Shown here in pieces: positions 47,521 through 61,236 of a stretch of DNA of 64,000 nucleotides. Below the pieces are notes generated by a model. The model searched no databases. It saw only the letters and a program-made list of their open reading frames with translations, and was not told where the DNA came from. The first letter of the stretch is position 1. Each line of letters starts with the position of its first letter. Origin of the DNA: Colius striatus (Eukaryota; Chordata; Aves; Coliiformes; Coliidae); NCBI RefSeq assembly GCF_028858725.1, contig NC_084789.1, forward strand, positions 41,819,594-41,883,593. The letters are read 5' to 3'. The position numbers and the translations under genes are program-made.

Positions 47521-50500
47521 CCGAGCCGCGGGGGTTGTGGGGGAGCTGGAACCTGAGGGGAGCGAGGGTCCGAGCGGAGCCGCCGCCGCCGTTCGAGGTG
47601 TCGTTCGAGCCCGGCGTGGGCCGCGCGTCCGTCCGAGCTGTCCCGGCGGGTTCCGGAGGCAGCGTCCCGCCGGGGGTCCCGCGGCGGGGAGGAGGCGCTG
47701 GGGACGGGCCTTTCCTAACTGGAGAAGAAACGCAAGCCCTGGTCACACGCAGGCTTCTGGCGCGACAGCAGCGTGCGCAGCCTCCCGCGTGTCCCTACCA
47801 CCTGCGGGGCCGGGTTTTGCCTTGCCCTCTGGTGCTGCTCTTCGTTCTAAGTAACAAGTTTGGAGATTTTTTCACCAACTGCGTGTCACGGCACTGGTGA
47901 ACTCTCCTGGCAAAGCAGCCTCAGCCATGTCGGCTCCTCATCCCGGCAGGACGGTGCCTGGCAGATCCCCAAGGGCAGAGGCTGGTGTAGCATCAACACA
48001 GCCTTAAAAATCAGCAGCCCCTGCTCTCCTTGCCCAGGCAGATGTTCATAAGAGTGTTGGTAGCCTGAGTTAACCCTGGCCCAGGGGCTACAACCCTGCA
48101 TTTGGCATTGCTCTATGTGCTTGATCTGAATGCAGAGAAAAAGCCCCCCCCCCCCCAAGCATCAGCTAATGAAAGTTTTGGCCTCTCTTGGGCCCCACTT
48201 TTACCCACTGTCATAGAGTTACGCTAGAGTGACATTTGTGCATTTGTTTTTCCTGGTGTTTTTAGCCAGTTCTGTTTTCTACTGGTAGGAATTGGTTCTG
48301 GCTCTTTCTGGTCATCACGACCTTGCTTCCCAGGGAAGTGCTAATTTTGTTCCACCGTAAAATTGATTACAAATAGGAAATAGTGCACAGAGATTTAATT
48401 AGGGCATGGATGTACAGTATGGATTCTCCAGCAACAGTTGGTAACACCGAGTTCAGCTGCTTAGTTGGGTGTTCAGTTGGTTAGAAATCAGAGGAAGAAC
48501 CAAAACCTTGCATTTGACAGACAAATGGTTGTTCTTGTCGTTCTTTCCATGCCTTCTGCCCTCTATAAGTCAAGGATGATTGTTAGAAGAAAAAAAACCT
48601 GCCGTTTTCTGTTAGAAATTGGTCTGTCAGAGATGTTCAGCAAACCAGCTACCAAACCCCACCATTGTTCAGCTCATTCAGCAGGGGAAAGCTGCTGTTT
48701 TCTGTCAGGACTTGTGATTAGGAAGACAAAAGTTGTCCTTTTCTGTATTTCTTACTCTTTCCAAGTGTATTCCAAAGCAATACTGGAGCTTCCTTGAGGG
48801 AACAAGTGAGCTCTGTCTGTCAAGTGGGATAGGTGCGAATTTGTACCAGAAAATTACCTAGGTGAGAGTGTTTGAAAGAAGATGACTCTACTCAGGTAAC
48901 TGGAGCCTTACTGCCATTCCTTGTTCTCCACTGCAAACAACTGGAAGTCCTGCATTTCCAGCAGCCCTAAAATTAACTCCAGCGTTTCTGCAGCTCTGCA
49001 AAGGCAGGAGGGGCCCGTGTTTGTTTTCCCTCGGTCGCGCTGGTGATTGTAGCGGATCCGGAGGGTTTGGTTTGGCGGTGGGTGGGGTGAACTGGTACAG
49101 ATCTTCTGCGTCTGACGGCTGCACTGGCTGCTCGGCCCCCTCAGCCCCCTCCTCCCCGCCTCTGCTCGGCGATTAGAGCCGGAGCGGTGGGAGCGCAGGG
49201 ATTTGCTGTGCTGGGATCCTCCGTGGGCAGGGGCTCCCGGCCATGTCTGTGGCTCAGGCGAGGTAAGGGGGCTGGGGGCAGTGGCTGGGGGTGCTGGGAC
49301 TGGGGTCAGGGTGTGCTGCGCAGTGGGGGTCTGCCCTGGGAGGGCCGTGGCGGCTCCCTGTAGGGAAACGAGCCCTTTGCAGGGTATTTCTACAAAAATG
49401 GTGCTTTGACTGAGGTTTCTGAACCAAAACAGCGAAGGCCGGGGCGAACCAGAGCCAGGCGCTGTGCTGGGGCGTGTTGGCACGTCCCGAGGTTTGTGTT
49501 CCATACCAAATGGGACTTGTTACACCAGGACCCTCTCTCCCTTTTTTCCAACCGAGCTGACAGCTCCTCCAGCTGGTTGTTGCAGCTGATGGGCTCATCA
49601 CCCAGGTTCCCTCGTCCTTGCAGTCGCTTTGAGAACTGGCTTTGTAAAGTTTCAGGCCAGCTGGAGTTGTGGGCAGTTCCCCAGAAGCTCTTGCTGGCTG
49701 GGCTCTTGTCAACGGGCCTCCCTTCAGTGCTTTGAACGCCCACGTTGCAAGTTTGCTTTAGTGTGGTAGAGTTACCGCTGAGAGACCGTGTATGCGTTTG
49801 AAACCCGTGTGTTCTCTGATGCAACAGCATTGAGGGGTTGGGATTGTTTTTGAAGCCGCTCACAGGTCTGAATGTGTGACTGTAAGTGAGGAGTTGTCAC
49901 AAAATACCTGATTTCCAGATAGGTTCACTGGGACCCACGCTTAGCCCTTCCTTAGTGATGATTTCTGCCTCTTACTTCCAAGCTGGTCTCCAAGTCCTCC
50001 AGATAGCTTGTCAAGTGATGCACATATCAGGAACTAACTGAGAAATCGGGGTCTTGTTCTGAGCCTGGCAGCTGCTTTGAACGAGGGAGAGAAGAGCCCT
50101 GAAAGGGCTGGGAAACGTGCTGACAGTGAGGGTTTCCAGCGGTCCCATCCTCCCTCAGCAGAGGGAAAGCTACAGAAGGCTCGTTACCGGTTCTATGGGT
50201 GAGGATAAAGGTGGAGCAGGGCAGCCATCAGATGCCTGGCGAGCTTAGACCAACTTCAAGAGTTCAGCAAAGATTTTAGTAGGCACTGAAGAGTGTGGAT
50301 GGTAGAGATAGTTTGGAGTTTTCTGGGGTTCAGAAGCTAGTTTGTTGTGTTACTTTAGTGAAGCTTTACCTAAAAAGGTCTTTTCAGGCTCTGTGTGGTT
50401 TTATAGCCAACAAGGGCAACATTCAGGAACAGAATTCTTAGAAGCTGTGAAGTCTAATCGCTGATAGAGAGTGTGTGATGAATTTCAACCCAGCCTTGTT

Positions 50501-53500
50501 CACTTAGCAAAATCTTGACTACCAGCAACCTCTATGAGTCCAGAACCCCACAAGCTCTCCTGGAACATCACTGTGCCAGGCAAAGGGTGAAGTGTTCATC
50601 CTTGTGCCTGCAGTCTTGTGTACCTGGGAGTTGTTCAGCCGCTTGGGACTCAGAAACACAGTCAAGAGGGGCTTTGTCCTGCAAGGGCCCGTGAGGGGGA
50701 TGTTGGGGAGGGAGGTCCTGAGCCCCCCCCGCACCTTTGCAGGGGACTTGAGCCGGCTAGAGGCCACCGTGGCTGGCCCTTCCTTTGTGACCAAGCTATG
50801 ACACTGGAGAGTAAGGATGTGAGCTTTGAGCTGGGAGCTGCTGGAACCCAGCAAGGAGTGGAGGAGCCCAGCCAGGGCAGGCTCATCAGCTCCAATTCTG
50901 GTCCTTTGTGCCTGCGAGGGGCTGAGAGGACAAGTTGTGCAATTGCTGTGTGGCCTGACTGTTCATTCCTTGAGCTGGGGGGATTCCGTGACTCTTTCCT
51001 AAGGCCCTTCAGATTTCCAGCCGTTCTGCCCTGGGCCGTGCAGGAGCGAGTTGTGGCAGGTCCCTCCATCCTGCCCTGGTGCTTGTGCTGGGTGGCAGCA
51101 AATGCTCAGAGTGAGAACCTCAGCAGATAATGGTCCCCTTTGTTGTCTGGCTGCTCCCAGAGGATGGGAGCTGCTCTTGTTAGGAGGAAGGTGCTCCCTT
51201 CTTCCTGCCTTGTTTCCAGCTTTTGGGTTCCATGCTGCCACTCAGCAAAGCGCTTTATGCAGTTTGTACTCCCTATTTGTTGTCAATCCCAAGTAAATTA
51301 TTCCCAGGGAAAATAAGAAGTTCGGTTACTGTTCCCTACTTGAACCCTGCTGACCTTTACAGGGAGGCACGTTCCCCCTCTGCTGCTTCAGCAGCCTCCC
51401 CGAAGGACAGATGCACCTCTGAAAAGCAGTCAGGGGGGCTCAGCCCCTGCCCCGCTGCCTCCCTGACAGGGAATGATCCCCGTTGCCATGCCTGGGGAGT
51501 TACTGCAGTGTTTCTTGCAGAGCCCCGGGTCCTTATCAGCTTTCCCAGCTGCGCTTTGCACTTCCCGTGAGCAGCAGGAGTGGAGTCCACCGTCCCGTAC
51601 TCCTGCCCTGCAACGGTGCACTGCACCTGCTTTTGGCTCGAGCGGTGGTCAATAAAGGTCAAATGCTGTTAAATCACATTCCATTTGTTCTGTTCGCCAT
51701 GGCTCCGTGTCTAAACTGAGGAAAACAAGCCCATACTTTGTGAATGTCTGAGTTACGTATTCACTGGCTGTTCCCAGGCACGGCTTTGATAGGCTGGCCG
51801 CTCGCTGTTAGACGCCACAAAAGTGGCCTTATCTTCAAAATGCTGCTCGGAGGGGAAGAAGGCGACATTAGATTCCTGACCTCCTCATACCATAAATGTG
51901 AATCACTGCCACTGTTTAGGGGGTGATGCCTGGTTCCCCCCTAGGTTGTGAGCTGTCTGCAAGAGCTGGTTGGGCTTTTTGAAAACTTGTCTCTCTTTTG
52001 TGTGAAGTGAAGATTTAAGGTGCAAGTTCCTTGATGCCTTATGAGCTGAACTGACCTGCAGCGAGGTGTGTAGGTGCTGGGTGTTTTCTGGTGAAGGAAA
52101 TGCCAATAATGGTAACTGTCGTAGCAATAAGAAGTCCCTTTTCCTTCTGCAAACTTAGTTTCATACCTCAGTACTGGCTAACAATTCCTTATGGTTCCGT
52201 TTCGAGGAAGAACCCGGGGCTTGAAGTACTAGCAGAAATTAGAAGGTTTTCAGACTCTATAAATAAAAAGCTATATTTGGAAAAACCAAATAGTGTATTT
52301 ATGGACAAAACTGTATGAAGGGAAATGTGATGGAAAAATTGAGTCAGATGAGCTGCTGTACGAGGCATTTCCCTATGGAGTCATTGGGCTGAAAAATGTT
52401 TTATATGCCTGAACTTGAGCAGATGCTTCAGCACTCACACACACACACACACAAATACATCCCCCCCCAGTTTAATATTACCAGTCAGTTCATACCACTG
52501 TGATGAATTCACAAACCAGCCTGGGTTAGTGTCTTTTCCAGGGGCTATCAGATCATCCTGGTACCCAAGCCCATGCCTAACTAGACATGAGCAGGGTTTC
52601 TGTTGTGCTTTGCATCAGGCATCTGCTTAAATGATTCACTGACCCGGGATTTACATTCTCACACGGGAGTGAAGGATTTCTGCCTGTTACCTTGCTTAGA
52701 TGAAGATGTTTGGAGTCAGCCAGCGTTTGTGCCTAAATAAGGACACGATACCAGCTTTCAGCTCTTCGGATATTAGTTCCACCTTTTTAGTTACAGATTT
52801 GTCAGGAATCAGTCCCAAGTGTGTGTGGCTGACTTCTTGTGAGATGCCGTTGAAGTGCTGAGAGAAGACGTCCCTGTGTGTGTGACCAGCAGATGGTCCC
52901 TGACGTTCTTCCTGGCGTGAATCCTGTGTTTGTTGGTGCTGGAGAGGTGGCTCACGGTGACATTTGACTGTATTCCTTTGAGTGCCCATTGCAGTGGCCC
53001 ACTTGGCCGTTAGTCTCCTTTCCCAGGCTTGTGTCATTTGCCTTTGGTTGCCCTGCTCAGCTCTTTCTCTCAGCTACAAACCCCCAAAGCCTCTTCAAAC
53101 ATGCAGTGCGTCGCAGCCGCCTGTTTCCGCTTTGCGTTCCTGGTCGAGTTAAACTGATGAAGGAATGTGGAGAGAAGACTTCTGTGTGGCAGGCTAATGA
53201 CTTCTGGTGTCAGCCCTGAGTGCTGGGCCTGAGGCTGAGCCTGGCACACAGGCTTGCTGCTCGTGGCACCAGGCACATCCCTGTGCTGACGCTGGCCGGT
53301 GGGGCAGCCCTGCTGCATCCGGGAATAGCAAATCCTCATCGTTCAGCATCAATCCTGAGCTGAGGCTGGACGGGTGATGCACTTCTCTTGGGTAGATGGT
53401 TTCTGTGCTGCCTCGAGGGTGAGTTGCTGACTCCTTGTAATGCCTGGAAATAGCAGATTCAGGGGGAGAGCTGACAAGTAACGCTGGGTAACCCGGGGAG

Positions 53501-54834
53501 GTGAAGTTAGAGAAACATCTGTAGGTGGGCAAGGGGCAGGGTGTGATTGTGCACGTGGGGCCAGCCCCCACGGTAATATGACGTTAAAAATAAGGTAACT
53601 AGCGTTCTTGATGCATTTGTCTGGCAGGTGTGCTGCCTTGTGCCAGCATCTCCTCCTGAAAATCACTCATCTTCGCAGTGAATGTTTTTAGGTAGTTGAG
53701 AAGTGACTGAGTTTTAGTTAAAGCAGGCGTTCAGTCACAAGAGTTCCATGGCTGGCGTTCAAAGATGGAGTTAAACTGTTTTTAAAAGGACGGGAATTTT
53801 CACAGTGGAAACTGTGATTCCTGGGATATTAAAAATGTAGAATAAAATAGAAGTGTTTGGGAGGAATCACACTCTGATCTCCCATGTCACCATATGGAAG
53901 TGGCCGGCTCTGTGCCGTGCTTCACGTGAAGTCTTCGCTCCTTCTGGAGTTTACTTGAAATGTCCACGTCTGTGACAGTACCCAGCTTGATTTGTATTCC
54001 TCAGCCTGCTCTTGCTCTCTTTGCAATCTGTGGCAAAACCCAATCCATCTGGGTGTCTGCAAGAGCCGGCTCCCTTGAGGGCTGTGCTCAGAGAGATATC
54101 GACAGGAATAAATCGCTGCTGCCCTTCAAGTGCACCGACTGCGGGGGCTTCGGGAAGTGATCGGCCTCACCAGTGATTCATAACCCCATGTACTGGGCTT
54201 GCCTTTTGTCCCCCACTAGTGCCTCTTTTAGCCAGTTCAGCGCCATGCTGTTCCCACAGTGCTGGGGAGATTCTGGTTCCTGGCTCCTGCAGAGCAGCTG
54301 TGCTGGGTTGGGCTCAGCACCCTCCTGCTCCTGTGCCTGAGCCTGGCCTGAGCGGAGGCTGCAGCAGCAGCAGGGAGCAGCAGGTTTGAAACCCCTCTCA
54401 GTGTTTGGGCTGCGTTCCACCTGGATGGACACTTACCTCTTGTGTGAAGCACTGTCTCCCTTTTTTCAGTTAAGGGCTATTCCTTCTCCAGGCTACTCCC
54501 GATTTTATAGTTCCCTGCTGTCCTCCCCCCCCCAGCCTTCTTGTTTCCCCACTGTTTTTCCCACAGCAGCACGCCAGCTCTGAGGCTGGTTGTGTTGTTC
54601 CGTGTGTGCAGCCCAGGGGATGGTGAGTGAGTGTGGCTGCCAGTGGGCTGGGGACACGGTTGTGCCCGCGCTCCTCCTCTCTAACACTGCCGAGGTGCTC
54701 TTGGCTCTCTGGGCTGTGCCGAGTGGTGTCAGAGCTTCCGTGGAGCAGCCTGGCAGCCCCAAGATCTCCTGCTTCTGAGGCCATCTCAGGGCACATCTTT
54801 TTTAGTGTGAAGCAGAGATTCATTGGTTTTCATT
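47521..54834. other. Presumed 5' intronic region of next gene; no coding exon
   Basis: No connexin or other family coding sequence seen. Small features: a run of 13 C at 48144-48156, a CA microsatellite at 52436-52453 and a possible exon ending at 49261. The remainder shows nothing I can identify. Confidence 0.5.
49140..49261 (+). other. Possible alternative non-coding exon
   Basis: CpG-enriched segment in AT-richer surroundings ending in a strong donor GCGAG|GTAAGG at 49261/49262. A pyrimidine-rich stretch ending in CCCTCAG at 49145 could be an acceptor. An ATG at 49242 starts MSVAQA just before the donor. It could be an alternative first or second exon of the gene starting near 46.8 kb. 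Confidence 0.3.
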
Positions 54835-55400
54835 CAGTGTGTGCATCGCTTTGTCTCTCTGGAATTTCATCTGCTGCTTTGCTCCCGGGTTCCTCGGAGT
54901 CACACGGTCCTTCAGCTGTTCTTCATGGCCACTTATCCTCCTCGCCTGGATAATTATCAGCAGGATCCTTGGTCTCTCACCCTCCTCACTGCTGTGTTTC
55001 ACTCAGTGTCCTGATCCAGCACAGGTCCCAGCCTCTGTCTCTCTGAAACTCCATTGCGACCTCCCTCCCTTGCAGGAAATGCCTATTTACTCCTACTCTT
55101 TGTTCTCTCTCTCCCAGCTGTTTCTCTGTGCAGGGATGGTCCCTTTTCCTGTGTGGCCTTTTGGTGTCCCTGCCAGAAACCTTTGACAAGAGAGGCTTGC
55201 AGAACTTAAAGCCCTGGGTTGTCTGGAGCCTTTTGTGGGGCTGGAGATCCCTTCACAGAACCACGCTGACTTTTCCCCTGATACATCATATTTATACCAA
55301 TATATCCATTGTCCTCAACTTCTGCTCTGTAATGACATTGTCTGATAAGGACTGTATGAAGGTTGTGCTCCTCAAGATGTGGGTGGGTGTCTGTAAGGTA
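54835..55400 (-). mobile_element. Probable ancient LINE fossil, antisense
   Basis: Block order recalls the antisense polymerase region of an old amniote LINE: GGAATTTCATCTGCTGCTTT, TCCAGCACAGGTCCCAG, CCTATTTACTCCTACTCTTT, CAGAAACCTTTGACAAGAG, AACCACGCTGACTTTTCCCC and ATTGTCTGATAA. Assigned from memory of the repeat layout, not alignment. Confidence 0.5.
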
Positions 55401-58039
55401 ACAAAGTGATGGGAGAGAAGCTTGCACATAGCAGTGGTTGAAGGCTTCAGAGAACCGGTAAAGCTGGCACAGGGTGGTAGTAGCCCAAGGACTGCAGAGG
55501 CTGCTGCTTGCTCTCTGAAAGGACATTGTCTTGTTAGTGCAGCTTCTGGTGTTATATACTCGTTTTATTTTCTTTTAGTCGTAGAAGAGCAGGGGTTTTA
55601 CAGTCTCTGGTGGTCTGGGTGTTTTTCTAAGATGCACGCTATGCTGGGACAGCAGGTTGTGGATTCTCCGTGATCTTCCTAGAGGTGGGATCTGTCTGGT
55701 TGGAGCCTGTGATGCCCATGGCTGTGAGACCTCAGGGGACTTGTTTCCCTCTTCAGCAGGACCAGAAGCAGTGTGTACCACTGCCTCATCCCCTTTGCAC
55801 TCTCACATCAAGCCACATGCCTGGCTTAAGCAGTTTCCCTGCATTTGGGAGGCTCATCTGCCTTACATTTGCTGCAGATTTTCATCATCTGTTGTGATAA
55901 GTTGTCCCATAACACACAGGGCCATGTAAAGCAGCCAGGTGACAAAAAATGACCCGCCTGCTACTGTGTGCTTGGCCAGTGCAGCTTTCTTTGGTGGGAA
56001 GGTTGCTTCTAGCTTCCTGTGGTAGAGCAGCAGTTGCTTGTGGCTGTTGTGGGAGAGCAGCGGTCAGTCAGTCGGTGTGGGTGTTCTCCCAGCTGCTGTG
56101 ATGCTGTGGTGGGAGCTCAGTCAGTGTTGCTGTGTCAGTCTCTTCCCAAGGGGGTCCAGAGGAGTGTTTGGGTCTGTCAGAAAAGGACAATTTGGGTGTT
56201 TCTTATTTCACTCTAGGTTTTTTTTCCCACCAGCAATTTGCTGGATTTTTGGTCCTATTTATAATCCAAATTTTATCTTTGGCAAAGTAAAGCTGTTAAG
56301 ACTCTTGTTGAACTCAAGCTGGAGTAACGTTTTAACACCAGTATAGCAATCTGCTCTGATTTACTACGCTCCTTTTCTCAAAGCAAACCACACTTAAAGC
56401 CTGTTTACTGCCACCACCCTCTCCAGCTCTTTCTGCTGTTTGGTAGCACGTGAGTGAGGCTGAAGTGGTGGCCAGAGCCTGGGAGAGCCTGGCTGGCGAG
56501 CTACTGTGTGTGCTGCTAGCCTGGCACTGTGGGCCCCTTTCTCTTCATGTGGCTCTCTGGAAGGAGCATCTGCCCTTTGTGCCTTTGTGTTCTGTCCTTG
56601 GCTGTTGACATTCGCAACCCCATCCTCATAGTTTGTTGTGGCTGTGAGTAACGGGCTGTGAGCAAGTGGCTTCTGGCATGGTGGATGCCGTCCTCCCCAG
56701 CTTAGGGCCCTCCACCTGGGGACACGTGTGAGTGTTGTGTAAAGTCACAGAGGCCTGCAAAGCTTTCTGGCCTGCATGTCTCCATGCAGGAGTGATGCTG
56801 GGGACACGGTAATAGACTGTGTATGTGGTCCCTGTTTTATTTACAAGCCATTTATGCTAGCGTTAGAGCTTGTCTATGAAGTAAGTGCTGTCATAGGTTC
56901 TTTTGGCTGTCATAGCACAGTGTTGGGGGAATTGGGTGTTCATCCCCATTCGACTGTCCCCAGCTCGGCTGAGTGAGAGCCTTTTGACGTACAGGAGCCG
57001 ACAGAATTGCTCTCTTTTGGTTTTTCTCTTCTTTCCCAAAATGGCCGTGAGAGTGATATTTGGGTCAGCTGCCTCGAGAGTGTGATTTTCTTTTGACACT
57101 CATCCCTCTGAGCATATAGGAGGAGCCCGCTGGGGAAATGCTGCGGAGCTGTTGGCTGCAGTGGAGTCAGGAGTAGTTAAAGGGGTGTTGTGGTTATTGG
57201 AAGCGCTAATCACATCAGGGCAGAGAGCTGTGTGCTGCCTGACGGGAACGGTATGCGAGGGAGACGGCCCTGCAGAGCCGCTGCACTGAGGTGCAGGGAC
57301 CAGGTAAGTGCAGGGACGATCCGGCCCGTGCCAAGGCAGATGCTCCCCAGCAGCACGAGCCCCTCACTGCCTTTGCTGTCATGTGACACACAACAGCACT
57401 TGTGTGTTCTCTGGTTTGCACCACAGACCTTTGGGGTCTGTCTGGGCAAAGGCCATTTTTCCTCCTCTCCCCGTATACTCTGGGTCTCAGCAGGGAAGGG
57501 CCCGGCCACAGCTCTGCAGCATCAGCGAGGGCATCGTGCTCCCCTTCCCTTCCAGCACACGAGTCGTTGTGCTTGGCCCAGGCTCTGCTTCTCCCCTGCA
57601 CCTCCCTGGGTGCAGCCCTGCGTGCTGGCCCCAGGGCTGCCCGCACAGGCCCTGCTGCAGGCTCTGGAGCAGGACACCATCCTACAGCTCCTTTCCCTCC
57701 CTGCTCACAAGCCGGGTGCCGGGAGTCCCGTGGCAGGTGGGTGCAGGAGCCCCAACTCTGCTCGCTGATGTGCTCCATCACTTCCAAGTGGTGTTGGGCA
57801 CTCGGTACCTACCTTTTGGTGTCATCCCCGCTGCCTTGTTTCCATCTTTACCCTTCCATTGCCTGTGTGTGTTGAAATAACAGCCGAGAACATGGCTGCA
57901 ACAGTCATCAGTGCAGTAGTTTTGGTGTTTGAGTGCTGAGCTGTGTTTGTGTCATGCCATGCTGGTGGAACCACACAGGCTGCGTTGGGGTGGCTGCCCA
58001 GCAGCAGCCCATGCTGCCAGCGGGAAGGATCTTGGGTTG
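55401..58039. other. Presumed intron; no gene recognised
   Basis: Non-coding on both strands as far as I can see, apart from an exon-like segment ending at 57302. Confidence 0.45.
57190..57302 (+). other. Possible non-coding exon with strong donor
   Basis: GGGACCAG|GTAAGT at 57302/57303 is a near-perfect donor preceded by a locally GC- and CpG-enriched segment. No convincing upstream acceptor was fixed and no protein similarity is seen, so this could equally be chance. Confidence 0.2.
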
Positions 58040-58232
58040 CAGTGGCACTTGCCTCTGTGCTTCAAGGAACAGGCTGCCCAGATGAGCTGTGGAGTCTCCT
58101 TCTCTGGAGACATTCCAAACGCAGCTGAATGAGCTTCTGTGTGACCTAATCTAGGTGGTCCTGCTCTGGCAGGGAGGTTGCACTGGATGAGCTTTTGAGA
58201 TCCCTTCCAGCCCTTAAGATTCTGTGATTGTG
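58040..58232 (+). mobile_element. CR1 LINE 3' end
   Basis: AGGAACAGGCTGCCCAGATG, GAGTCTCCTTCTCTGGAGAC, GCACTGGATGAGCTTTTGAG and terminal AAGATTCTGTGATTG. Confidence 0.85.
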
Positions 58233-58261
58233 TTGCTTTTGCTGCTGTTGTCCCAGACTCT

Positions 58262-58410
58262 TCTCAGTGGCACCCAGGGAATGGTGATGAGCACAGATTG
58301 AAACACAGGAAATTCCACTTAAACATAGGAAAGGCTTGTTTTTTCCTGTGAGTGTGGTCAGCCCTAAGAGCAGGTTTCCCAGAGAGGTCTTAAAACCCCT
58401 GCAGCACAGG
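58262..58410 (+). mobile_element. Diverged CR1 fragment
   Basis: GTGATGAGCACAGATTGAAA and CCACTTAAACATAGGAAAGG, then GGTTTCCCAGAGAGGTCTT, correspond to the CR1 ORF2 C-terminal region. A second, older copy directly after the one ending at 58232. Confidence 0.6.
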
Positions 58411-60667
58411 GACCTGCCAGCCTGTGCCAGCTGACCCTGCTTTCAGAGGCAGAACATGGTGGTTTAAACTCCTGGTTGGCAGAGTATTGTCCGTTCCTTA
58501 GGGCAGTGCATTTGGGTGTAAGGGGACTTGGAAGTTAAGCATCTTCAAAATGGAAACAAGTATTTGAAGTAAAGGGGTGATTCTGTGTCTTACTGCTGTT
58601 GCAGCATTGGAACTCTGGGACATTTGGTGTGTCTCATCTCTGAAGGAATTTGGCAAGAGGAAGCGCGTTGTGTGTCTGAACCAGGGTTTAGTAGCCCTTA
58701 GCTGAGGAGCACACAGTATCTTATCAAATGGGTGTCTAGTCTGGGAGCAGCTAGCTTTGGAGAGAAGAACTTCTTGGTGTTTTGAGCACTGTATATATAT
58801 GATCACCCTGTGGCAAAGCCATCAGGATCCCCTCAGTGTGGAAGAAAGGGAATTGTCAGCTCTAAATCCATCCCCAGACCACACTTAGGCAGCCTGATGG
58901 CCGTTTCTGTTGGGAAGAACAGCCTTTCTTGAGCATAGACTCTATACCCTCTTGATCTTTGGGTTTTAAGGGTACAAGTAGCAGTCCCTGGCCATATTGT
59001 GGGCAGCCAGCCCAGTCTGGCAGTCAGAGGGCTCAGATTTTTGTTAAAACACTTGGTGTTGACCTCAGAACAGCAGCATGTGGGCTTTTCTGTAGTACAG
59101 CTTGAGCTTCAGATTCAAATGCTTTGCAAAACAAAAATTGCCCTTTACCTGCCCTGAATCTCCTTGTTTTCAGTGTCCAACTAAATTACAGAGGGAAGGA
59201 GTTTTGCTGTGCATTGCCAGCTCCTACGCAGTGAGGAACAAGGGCAGCAAAGCCGAGGCCCGGAGCAGGGCAGAGCCTGGGTCTGTAATTCACTCTGGAC
59301 CTGCGAGTGCCGAGTGAGGCCAGTTTGTGTGGGAGCTGCTCGAAGTCTCTGGGCTTGGTGGGGTTAAAGTACACAGTGGAGAGATGCTGTTAAGTGTGTG
59401 AGGCTGGAAAAGGGAGATGGGCGAGACAAGGAATGCCCTGGAGAGCTTGGCAGAGTGAACTCCGGGGCTGTTTCTGAACTGTGCCGTTGCAGCTCTGGGC
59501 TGGTTGGGTTCTTGCTGATGCGAGGGCTGTGTGGGGAGGGAGAGGGGCTGCTTGGGCACGAGGCTGTGCCAGGCTGATGTGCCTCATTGCCCTGAGGACA
59601 GGCTGTTGGATCACAGGGGCTGTCAGATGGCCGCCGCCTCCTGCCTGAAATCTACCCAGCACTTTCTTTGCTCCGTTGTTACATTGCCAGCCTCACCTGG
59701 GGCTGGCTTCTGCTGCTTGATCCCTCACGGCTGCAGGGCAGATCTGGCGAGCAGCTTGCTCAGGTTTGCTGAGCCCCTCACATCTCTGTCCCGAGTCGCT
59801 ACAGAAGTGCCACATTCGAGAGCTGTCTCTGCCAGCCCCCGAGCTGTTACACCTCATTCCCGCCATTCAGAAGGGGTGCTGAGTGCTCAGTGTGCATAAA
59901 GGGGTTCGGGCTAACAAGGGCCCCAAACGGGGGTCCAAAAATCCTGTGAAATAGCAGGGACTGTGCAGCCCAGGCTCCGTTTTGGCTGTGCTCCCCGCTG
60001 CCGTCCCGCCGGGCGTGCGGCTGGCTGTGCCCCGCGCTGCAGCACGGGCTGCCCTGACGGCTGCTGCTCGCGGGGGCCCGGCGTGCCCTGCGTTGCCTGC
60101 CCGGCAGCCCACGAGCCCACGCTGCCCGGGGAAGGGCGGTTGCTGTAGGGGAAGTACACGGCAGCCTTGGCCAGCACGGAACGCGCCGCGGGTTCATGTG
60201 AGCTGTGTCACTGCGGGAGCGTTGCTGAAGCTGCGTTACCTGGGGGGCACGCCGAGGCCACGGAGCCTGCTGGCTCACTGCACATCCCCGTTTATCTTCT
60301 GTGCTGGAGTGGGGGTATGTGTGTTGATTTTCAAAAAGACACGTACTTGACATCTTTATTTTTCTGGCAGCACAAGAGTCGTGTTCTGTCTCTACCTCTT
60401 ACCCACATTCTAGTGTTCTATTTACGTCCTGCGCCACATCTGCCGTCTCATACTTCAGCGGGGGGTTTTTCAGACTCGAGGGGATTGGTGTGGGTATCAG
60501 CAGACCCTTGTTAGCATGCCTGGCATCTGGAGACACGTTCAGAAGTTGTTTCCAAATTGACAGTGACGCTGTGGCTTTTTCCAAGGCGGCCGCTGCCGTT
60601 TGCCACGTGAGCTTCGCCGCTCGCAGGGGCTTTGTCTGACAGAGCACCGCGTGTCGTGCAAACGGTC

Positions 60668-60905
60668 ACACAGCCACAGAGTCTCAAGGGCTGGAAGGGA
60701 CCTGGAAAGCTCATCCAGTGTAACCCCCCTGCCAGAGCAGGACCACTTAGAGTAGGGCACACAGGAACTCATCCAGCTGGGTTGGAATGTCTCCAGAGAA
60801 GGAGCCTCCACAGCCCATCTGGGCAGCCCCTGCCAGTGCTCCCTCACCTCAACAGGGAAGGAATTCTTCCTTGTGTTTCTTTGGAACGTCTTAACTTCCA
60901 GCTCC
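60668..60905 (-). mobile_element. CR1 LINE 3' end, antisense
   Basis: Starts with the reverse 3' end AGCCACAGAGTCTCAAGGGC, then GGAAGGGACCTGGAAAGCTC, TGTCTCCAGAGAAGGAGCCT and GGAAGGAATTCTTCCTTGTG. Confidence 0.85.
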
Positions 60906-61236
60906 CAGATAATCTGTGAGTAGATTAAAAATAAACCTCAGTACAGTTTTCTTACTCCTTGTGTCAGTTGCATGGTGCTGTAACTGTTTCTGAAAGACAC
61001 AGAAACCCAGCTGAGGTGGTTGAAGGCAGTTCCTTCAGGAATGCTGAGGGAGTGCTGGCAGGGAGTTGTGTTGTCCCAGGAAGGTCCCTGTGTCTGGCTG
61101 TGTGCTGGAAGTGCTGCTGAGGGCGGGCAGGCAGGTGGCACGGGCACAGTGCTCAGCTGAGTCTGTGTGTGCCGGTACCTGCTGCTGGCTCTGGCCACGG
61201 CCTTCCCTCTTTTGCAGGTTTTAAAGGAACACAAGG

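Noticed and set aside
46460-47746. Long minus-strand SPHGPR-repeat frame of about 430 codons
   Set aside because: It is a translation of the 18-bp minisatellite and flanking CpG island, not a gene.
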